NCBI RefSeq assembly: GCF_020991365.1
Contig: NZ_JAJLRA010000009.1
Span: forward strand, 124,001 to 188,000
Origin: Streptacidiphilus sp. ASG 303
GTDB lineage: Bacteria > Actinomycetota > Actinomycetes > Streptomycetales > Streptomycetaceae
Length of the DNA: 64,000 nt
Direction of reading: 5' to 3'
Numbering within the stretch: the first letter of the stretch is position 1; each line of letters opens with the position of its first letter. The position numbers and the translations under genes were made by a program. The notes under the pieces are model-generated. The model saw only the letters and a program-made list of their open reading frames with translations, was not told the origin of the DNA and made no database searches. Positions 59,969-64,000 of the stretch are shown piece after piece.

Positions 59969-60700
59969 GTGACGGAGTGGCCGACCGGGCGGGGCACCTC
60001 CCTGAGCGCCGCGCAGCGGCGGGTGCTGCTGGAGGCGGACCCGGTCACGGGCGAGGCGGACGGGAGTGCGGCGGCGCTGCGGGCGCTGGCGGCCAAGGGA
60101 CTTGTCGCGGCGTACGGCAGGCGGGGCGCCCGGTACCTGACGGCGTTCGGGCGGCAGGTGCGCGCCGGGCTGGAGGCGGACCGGCGTCCGGAACAGGAGC
60201 AGGACCGGGAGCAGGGCGGCGGGCGGCCCTCGGGGTTCGCGGCGGCGACGGGCGGGGAGACGGGCACGGGCGCGCCCGTCCCGGGGCGGGCGGCCGCGGC
60301 GGCGGCCGCGTGGGAGGCCCTGCTGGAGATCCGCCGGGTGACCGGCTCCGGGGGCGGACCGGGGTCCGGGGGCGCGGCGCGGCGGACGCCCGCCGCGTGG
60401 GAGCGCGGGCGGCCGGTGCCCGCGGTCGCGCTGGCGCTGGAGGCGGCGGGCGTGCCGTCCGCCGTCGCCGACGCCTCGGGGCGGCGGGTGCGCGCCGGCT
60501 ACCGCGTCACGGCGGGGGGCGGGACCGGGTCGGCCAGGGTGGAGTGGCTGGTCCTGCCCGGCACGCCCGCGGCGGCGGACGAGGCGGAGCGGCGGCTGCG
60601 GGAGTGCGCGTCGCTGCTGGGCCGGTGGGGGTGGGAGGCCCTGCCGTACCGGGCGTCGGGCGGGGTGCGGTTCCTGGAGGTGGCGCCCGCGCGGGCCTGA
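59969..60700 (+). CDS. Hypothetical protein with N-terminal winged-helix-like segment
   Basis: A 243-residue protein that I do not recognise. The first 65 residues (LSAAQRRVLLEADPVTG, AALRALAAKGLVAAYGRRGARYLTAFG) look like a small winged helix, where a helix pair is followed by a wing ending in a GR-rich strand. A Gln/Glu/Gly linker follows (EQEQDREQGGG). The C-terminal part is an alpha/beta region with a two-fold GYRVTAGGG and LRECASLLGRWGWEALPYR. GTG 59969 follows AGGAGGG. No signal or membrane segment is present. A regulatory role is possible but unsupported beyond the fold guess. Confidence 0.72.
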   Translation: MTEWPTGRGTSLSAAQRRVLLEADPVTGEADGSAAALRALAAKGLVAAYGRRGARYLTAFGRQVRAGLEADRRPEQEQDREQGGGRPSGFAAATGGETGTGAPVPGRAAAAAAAWEALLEIRRVTGSGGGPGSGGAARRTPAAWERGRPVPAVALALEAAGVPSAVADASGRRVRAGYRVTAGGGTGSARVEWLVLPGTPAAADEAERRLRECASLLGRWGWEALPYRASGGVRFLEVAPARA

Positions 60701-60782
60701 GCGGCGCGGTCCCGGACCTCGGCCGCCCGACTGCGCGGCGCACGCAGCCCCGCGGGAGGGGACGGCGCGGCGGACGCGGCCC

Positions 60783-61427
60783 TCAGGAGCCGAGCATCGC
60801 CCGCACCTCGGTGAGCCACGCCAGGTCCGCCTGGGCGCGGCGGAGGCCGAACAGGGCGGTCATGCCGCGGGCGTCGAGCCGGGGCGGACCGCCGTCCGGG
60901 GCCTGCGGGCTCCGGGGGGCGGGTCGGAGTTCCAGCCGCGGCAGGGCGGCGGTGTCGACGCCCTTGCGGCGGAGGATGTCCGCGCAGTGCTCCTCGGTCG
61001 AGGCGGCGCGGCGGTGCCAGGCGGCGAGGAGCTCCTCCAGGCGGGCGGGGTCGTCGTGGGCGGCGAAGAAGAGCCGGAGCTGGAGGGGCTGGCGCCCCCG
61101 TTCCTCGGTGAGGTCGACGGTGGCGAGCCACGAGCGGAAGGCGGCCTCGCCCTCGGCGGTGGCGCGGTAGACCCGCTTGTCCGGCGCGCCGCTCTGCGGG
61201 ACGTCGCGGGCGGTGGCCCAGCCGCGATCGGCGAGCTTGGGCAGCTCGGCGTAGATGTGGGCACGGGTCACCGGCCAGAAGTGGCCGATCGACCGGTCCG
61301 CGAGACGCGCGAGCTCCCATCCGCTGGCCGGTCCGTCCAGGAGCAGGCCGAGGACGACGTAGCCGCCCACCGACGGCGGCCGCGGCATGGGCCCGGTGTC
61401 GTCGCTGCGGCGTTTCGGCTGGGGCAT
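60783..61427 (-). CDS. PadR family transcriptional regulator
   Basis: A 214-residue regulator. The winged helix is VLGLLLDGPASGWELARLADRSIGHFW and AHIYAELPKLADRGWATARDV, with the wing KRVYRATAEGEAAF; these are the standard PadR motifs. The C-terminal region (LQLRLFFAAHDDPARLEELL) is the helical dimerisation part of the Vir/PadR_C type. ATG 61427 lies six bases after a GATACT -10 element, which suggests a leaderless transcript; ATG 61388 is a shorter option. It is divergent from the MFS exporter, and the gap holds a TAGTCAA palindrome, the likely operator. Confidence 0.93.
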   Translation of the reverse strand: MPQPKRRSDDTGPMPRPPSVGGYVVLGLLLDGPASGWELARLADRSIGHFWPVTRAHIYAELPKLADRGWATARDVPQSGAPDKRVYRATAEGEAAFRSWLATVDLTEERGRQPLQLRLFFAAHDDPARLEELLAAWHRRAASTEEHCADILRRKGVDTAALPRLELRPAPRSPQAPDGGPPRLDARGMTALFGLRRAQADLAWLTEVRAMLGS

Positions 61428-61433
61428 GGGGCC

Positions 61434-61439
61434 AGTATC
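61434..61439 (-). promoter_or_regulatory. Probable -10 element of padR-like gene
   Basis: On the minus strand GATACT ends six bases before the ATG at 61427, and no ribosome site lies between. Confidence 0.5.
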
Positions 61440-61474
61440 CCAGTCCGCCTTGCGGGCGTCGGCCCTCTCCTGCA

Positions 61475-61506
61475 TAGTCAACAGTGCACTAGTCAACACT
61501 TGACTA
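61475..61506. promoter_or_regulatory. PadR operator candidate in divergent promoter
   Basis: TAGTCAACACTTGACTA (61490-61506) is a palindrome with perfect 7-bp arms around CAC. A further TAGTCAACA half-site lies at 61475-61483, 15 bp away. The block is strikingly AT-rich for this genome and ends at the ribosome site of the exporter gene, so a bound repressor would block its transcription. Confidence 0.75.
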
Positions 61507-61518
61507 AGGAGGTCCGTG

Positions 61519-62937
61519 GTGCGGATGCCGCAGCCGAGGACCGCCACCCTGGTGATCACCGGGGCCGGATCCTTCATGGTCCTGCTGGACGTCACGGTCG
61601 TGTCGGTCGCCCTGCCGTCGATCGGCCGCGACCTGCACGCCTCCCTGTCAGGGCTGGCGTGGGTGGTCGACGCCTGCACGCTGCCCTTCGCCGCGACGCT
61701 GCTCACCTGCGGCACCCTGGGCGACCGCGTCGGGCACAGGAGGCTCTTCACGGCGGGCCTCGCCCTCTTCACCGTCGGCTCGGCGCTCTGCGCGGCCGCC
61801 CCCTCCGCCGGGTGGCTGCTCGCCGGACGGGCGGTCCAGGGCGTGGCCGGCGCCGCGGTGTCCCCCAGCGGCCTGGCGCTGATCACCGCCGCGTTCCCCC
61901 GGGAGAAGGAGCGCGCCCGCGCGCTCGGCACCTGGTCGGCCGTCGGCGGCCTCGCCCTGGCGGCCGGACCTCTCCTCGGCGGCCTGCTGATCGAGGCCTC
62001 CGGGGACTGGCGGTGGGTGTTCCGGGTGAACCTGCCGATCGGGGCTGCGGCCGTGCTGGCCGGTACGCGCCTGCTCCCGGCGCACGCGGGACGGCGCCGC
62101 GGATCCGTCGACCTCCCCGGCCAGGTGCTGTCGACCGCGGGTCTCGTCTCGGTGGTGTACGCGCTCGCCGAGGGCGGCGTGCGCGGGTGGACCGACGGCC
62201 GGGTGGCGGCCTGCCTGGGCGCCGGCGCCGTCCTGCTGGCGGCGTTCACCGCCCGGCAGGCGGCAGCCGCCGAACCGATGCTGCCGCTCGGCCTCTTCCG
62301 GCGGCGCCTGTTCGGCGCGGGAGGCGCCGCGACGTTCGCCGTGGGCTTCGCCCTGACCTCGCACGCCTTCTTCATGAGCCAGTACTTCCAGGACGTGCAG
62401 CGGACCGGTGCGCTCGGCAGCGGGCTGCGGAGCCTGCCGACCACCGTCGGCATCTTCGCCGCGGCGCCCCTCGCCGGACGGCTGGCCGCGCGGTACGGCT
62501 ACCGGGTCCCGGTCACCGCGGGCACCCTGGCCGCGGGCACCGGCGCCCTGTCCCTGACCGGGATCCGGGACGACACCGGCTACGCCTCACTGTGGTGGCC
62601 GCTCGCCCTCGTCGGCGTCGGCTTCGGCCTCGCGCTGAGCCCGCTGGTGGGGGCCGTCCTCGCCGCGGTCCCCCCGCAGGCGGCGGGTGCGGCGGCCGGG
62701 GCGGCCAACGCCGCCCGCCAGCTCGGCGGCACCGTCGGCGTCGCCGTCCTCTCCGCACTCGCCGCCGGGCGGATCGCGGACGGCAGCGGCCTCACCGCCG
62801 CCGTCCGCACGGCCTTCCTCGTCAACGGCGCCGTCCTGGCCGCCACGGCCGCACTCTCCTGGCCCCTGCTGCAGCACCCGCGAACCGCGCCGGCCGAGAC
62901 GGCCCACCCCGCCCCGAAGGAGAACGAACCCGCATGA
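61519..62937 (+). CDS. MFS transporter of the DHA2 (14-helix) drug exporter family
   Basis: A 472-residue proton-driven exporter. The DHA2 pattern is clear: MVLLDVTVVSVALPSIGRDL in helix 1, DACTLPFAATLLTCGTLGDRVGHRRLF covering motif A, the GPLLGGLLIEASGDWRWVFRVNLPIG segment (motif C and the WRW-FxxN turn), and late FFMSQYFQDVQ. It would export cationic or lipophilic compounds. The GTG at 61519 has AAGGAGG six bases upstream; GTG 61516 and ATG 61525 are alternatives. Its stop overlaps the ATG of the HbpS-like gene, so both are cotranscribed and likely repressed by the divergent PadR protein. Confidence 0.93.
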   Translation: MRMPQPRTATLVITGAGSFMVLLDVTVVSVALPSIGRDLHASLSGLAWVVDACTLPFAATLLTCGTLGDRVGHRRLFTAGLALFTVGSALCAAAPSAGWLLAGRAVQGVAGAAVSPSGLALITAAFPREKERARALGTWSAVGGLALAAGPLLGGLLIEASGDWRWVFRVNLPIGAAAVLAGTRLLPAHAGRRRGSVDLPGQVLSTAGLVSVVYALAEGGVRGWTDGRVAACLGAGAVLLAAFTARQAAAAEPMLPLGLFRRRLFGAGGAATFAVGFALTSHAFFMSQYFQDVQRTGALGSGLRSLPTTVGIFAAAPLAGRLAARYGYRVPVTAGTLAAGTGALSLTGIRDDTGYASLWWPLALVGVGFGLALSPLVGAVLAAVPPQAAGAAAGAANAARQLGGTVGVAVLSALAAGRIADGSGLTAAVRTAFLVNGAVLAATAALSWPLLQHPRTAPAETAHPAPKENEPA

Positions 62938-63383
62938 ACAGGCTCACCGACGACGACGTCACCCGTGCCCTGGCCGCCGCCCGCGAGGCCGCGGACGGCC
63001 TGCCCCACTCCTTCGCCACCTGCGTCGTCGACGCCGGCGGCCACGTCCTGGGGCTGCTCCGGGACACGGCTGCGGCCGTCGCCGCCGCCCACAGCGCCGA
63101 GAGCAAGGCCCGCACCGCGGTCCACCTGCTCGCCGACACCGGCGCACTCCCGCCCACCAGCCCGCTGGTCCCCGCCCTCGTCTCCGGACTGCCCCACCCG
63201 GTCAACGTCTTCCCCGGCGGACTGCTGCTGCGCCGCGGCGGGGAGGTCGTCGGCGCGGTCGGCGTCGGGGGCAGCCCCGACGCCGGGGACGACCTCGCGG
63301 TCGCCCGGGCCGCCCGCCGGGCCGTGGAGGACCCGGCCGAACGCCGGGAACGCAGGGCCGGCCATGAGCAGGGGGCCTGCTGA
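62934..63383 (+). CDS. GlcG/HbpS family heme-degrading-domain protein
   Basis: A 149-residue protein with the GlcG/HbpS (DUF336) fold: DDVTRALAAAREAADGL, FATCVVDAGGHVLGLLRDTAA, SAESKARTAVHLL, then FPGGLLLRRGGEVVGAVGVGG and DDLAVARAARRAV. HbpS of Streptomyces binds heme and works as an extracellular redox sensor, but this protein has no signal peptide, so a cytoplasmic role is expected. ATG 62934 overlaps the MFS stop by 4 bp, with AAGGAG upstream. Cotranscription suggests help with export, sensing or detoxification of the same compound. Confidence 0.9.
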   Translation: MNRLTDDDVTRALAAAREAADGLPHSFATCVVDAGGHVLGLLRDTAAAVAAAHSAESKARTAVHLLADTGALPPTSPLVPALVSGLPHPVNVFPGGLLLRRGGEVVGAVGVGGSPDAGDDLAVARAARRAVEDPAERRERRAGHEQGAC

Positions 63384-63439
63384 CCGCGGCCGACGGGACC
63401 GGTCGCGGCCGCCCCGCCGGCGCCTGGGGGGCCGCGGTC
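63382..63439 (+). terminator. Possible hairpin terminator after MFS/HbpS-like operon
   Basis: GACCGCGGCC (63382-63391) pairs perfectly with GGCCGCGGTC (63430-63439), with smaller inner stems in the 38-base loop. It starts at the stop codon of the operon. Confidence 0.45.
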
Positions 63440-63836
63440 GGGGCCCTGCCCGTCGGATGCGCGGCCCTGCGGGGCCGTGACCGCCCGGCCGGTCAGCCGG
63501 GGAGGGCTGCGAGGGCGGAGGTTCCGGCGTGTCGGACGATCGCGCGGAGGGCATCCGCAGGGAGTGCCGGCGGCGGGAACCGGAGGCAGGTCCGGCCCCT
63601 TTTCGGTAGGGCCCGGGAAGGAGCCCTGCACGGTGCCGTCGGCTCGGGACCGCGCCCTCGGAGGGGGGAGACGGGACGACCGGGCGGCTCCGGAGGCGAC
63701 GCGGGAAGCCGGCGCAGTCCTTTCACCGGCTCTCGACGCATGGCAGGATGCCTGCCGCACTGACCGTGCACGGGAACCGCCGACCGGGATCGGCGCAGCC
63801 GCCGCAGAGGACGGCTGCCTGCCGAGGAGGTCGCGC
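63440..63836. other. Intergenic region with a possible DUF1801 remnant
   Basis: No intact gene in about 400 bp. On the minus strand 63493-63600 reads KRGRTCLRFPPPALPADALR then AIVRHAGTS and ends in TGA at 63493. This resembles the C-terminal end of DUF1801-type proteins, but the upstream part is absent. The resemblance is from memory and weak. The right part should contain the promoter of the last gene. Confidence 0.3.
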
Positions 63837-64000
63837 GTGGACCGGAGCTTCCGCACGAGGGACGATGCCATGGACCTGCTGGACCGCCACCTCGTGCCCG
63901 ACGGGCATCCCCGTCTGGCCGCACCGTCCCGCCGCCCGGCGGAGGACGGCCCCGAGGACGGCAGGGGCGACGGGGGCGCAGGCAGAGGCGGGCGGACCGG
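63837..64000 (+). CDS. Start of an unidentified gene, cut by window end
   Basis: GTG 63837 lies six bases after GAGGAGG (63824-63830), and the frame stays open to the window end (about 54 residues, FRTRDDAMDLLDRHLVPDGH visible). ATG 63867 is an internal alternative. The sequence becomes low complexity (Asp/Gly/Arg) near the end. No family can be named from this part. Confidence 0.5.
   Translation, partial: MDRSFRTRDDAMDLLDRHLVPDGHPRLAAPSRRPAEDGPEDGRGDGGAGRGGRT

Noticed and set aside
63723-63908. Minus-strand 61-residue frame opposite the last partial gene
   Set aside because: No ribosome site or motif; the plus-strand frame has a GAGGAGG site at proper spacing.

Overview
The window is very GC-rich actinobacterial DNA. 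Third codon positions are almost always G or C, GTG (and some TTG) starts follow GGAGG-like ribosome sites, several genes look leaderless, and operons are joined by 4-bp GTGA/ATGA overlaps. The gene families (FtsX-type ABC permeases, SpoIIE phosphatases, S8 peptidases, LAxTG sortase signals, HbpS-like proteins) fit a Streptomyces or close relative; this assignment is inferred from content. No rRNA, tRNA, CRISPR array, phage or insertion sequence was seen.

Layout. 1-9 kb: the end of a pyroglutamyl peptidase gene, then an ABC exporter locus with one divergent ATPase, two large FtsX-like permeases and a second ATPase with an AbrB-like tail. 9-18 kb: scattered single genes (YciI-like protein, nucleotidyltransferase, class V aminotransferase, two GNAT proteins, secreted HNH nuclease, small secreted Tyr/Gly-rich protein, membrane SPFH-like protein) with long intergenic spaces. 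18-21 kb: a modABC molybdate operon behind a structured leader. 21-23.5 kb: an anchored hypothetical protein, an inositol-monophosphatase-like protein and a SnoaL-like protein. 23.7-29.4 kb: a probable red-light signalling cluster with a GAF/SpoIIE phosphatase, a single-domain response regulator, a bacteriophytochrome kinase and a heme oxygenase. 29.6-32.3 kb: a PRC-barrel protein, an FG-GAP lipoprotein and a scar made of two fused gene remnants. 32.3-40 kb: two large paralogous secreted subtilases. 40-44.8 kb: a ClpX-type zinc-finger protein, an MMPL exporter with divergent MarR regulator, and a pirin. 44.8-49.7 kb: small redox and unknown enzymes (NmrA-like, DUF5996, SDR, RibD/DHFR-like, OsmC). 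49.9-54 kb: a DUF2079 membrane protein divergent from an OmpR-type two-component system. 54.3-57.2 kb: a single protein joining an ECF sigma factor, a zinc-finger anti-sigma-like segment, a membrane anchor, a beta-helix and a sortase signal. 57.4-64 kb: CbiZ amidohydrolase, Zn-dependent alcohol dehydrogenase, a hypothetical protein, a PadR regulator divergent from an MFS exporter plus HbpS-like protein, and the start of a last gene.

The most unusual items are the wall-anchored sigma-factor fusion (54287-57199) and the light-signalling cluster, where heme oxygenase would make the chromophore, the phytochrome kinase would sense light, and the facing phosphatase/receiver pair are plausible outputs. 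The DinB/ClpX-zinc-finger scar at 31.8-32.2 kb, which copies part of the intact gene at 40.4 kb, is a clear trace of local duplication and decay.
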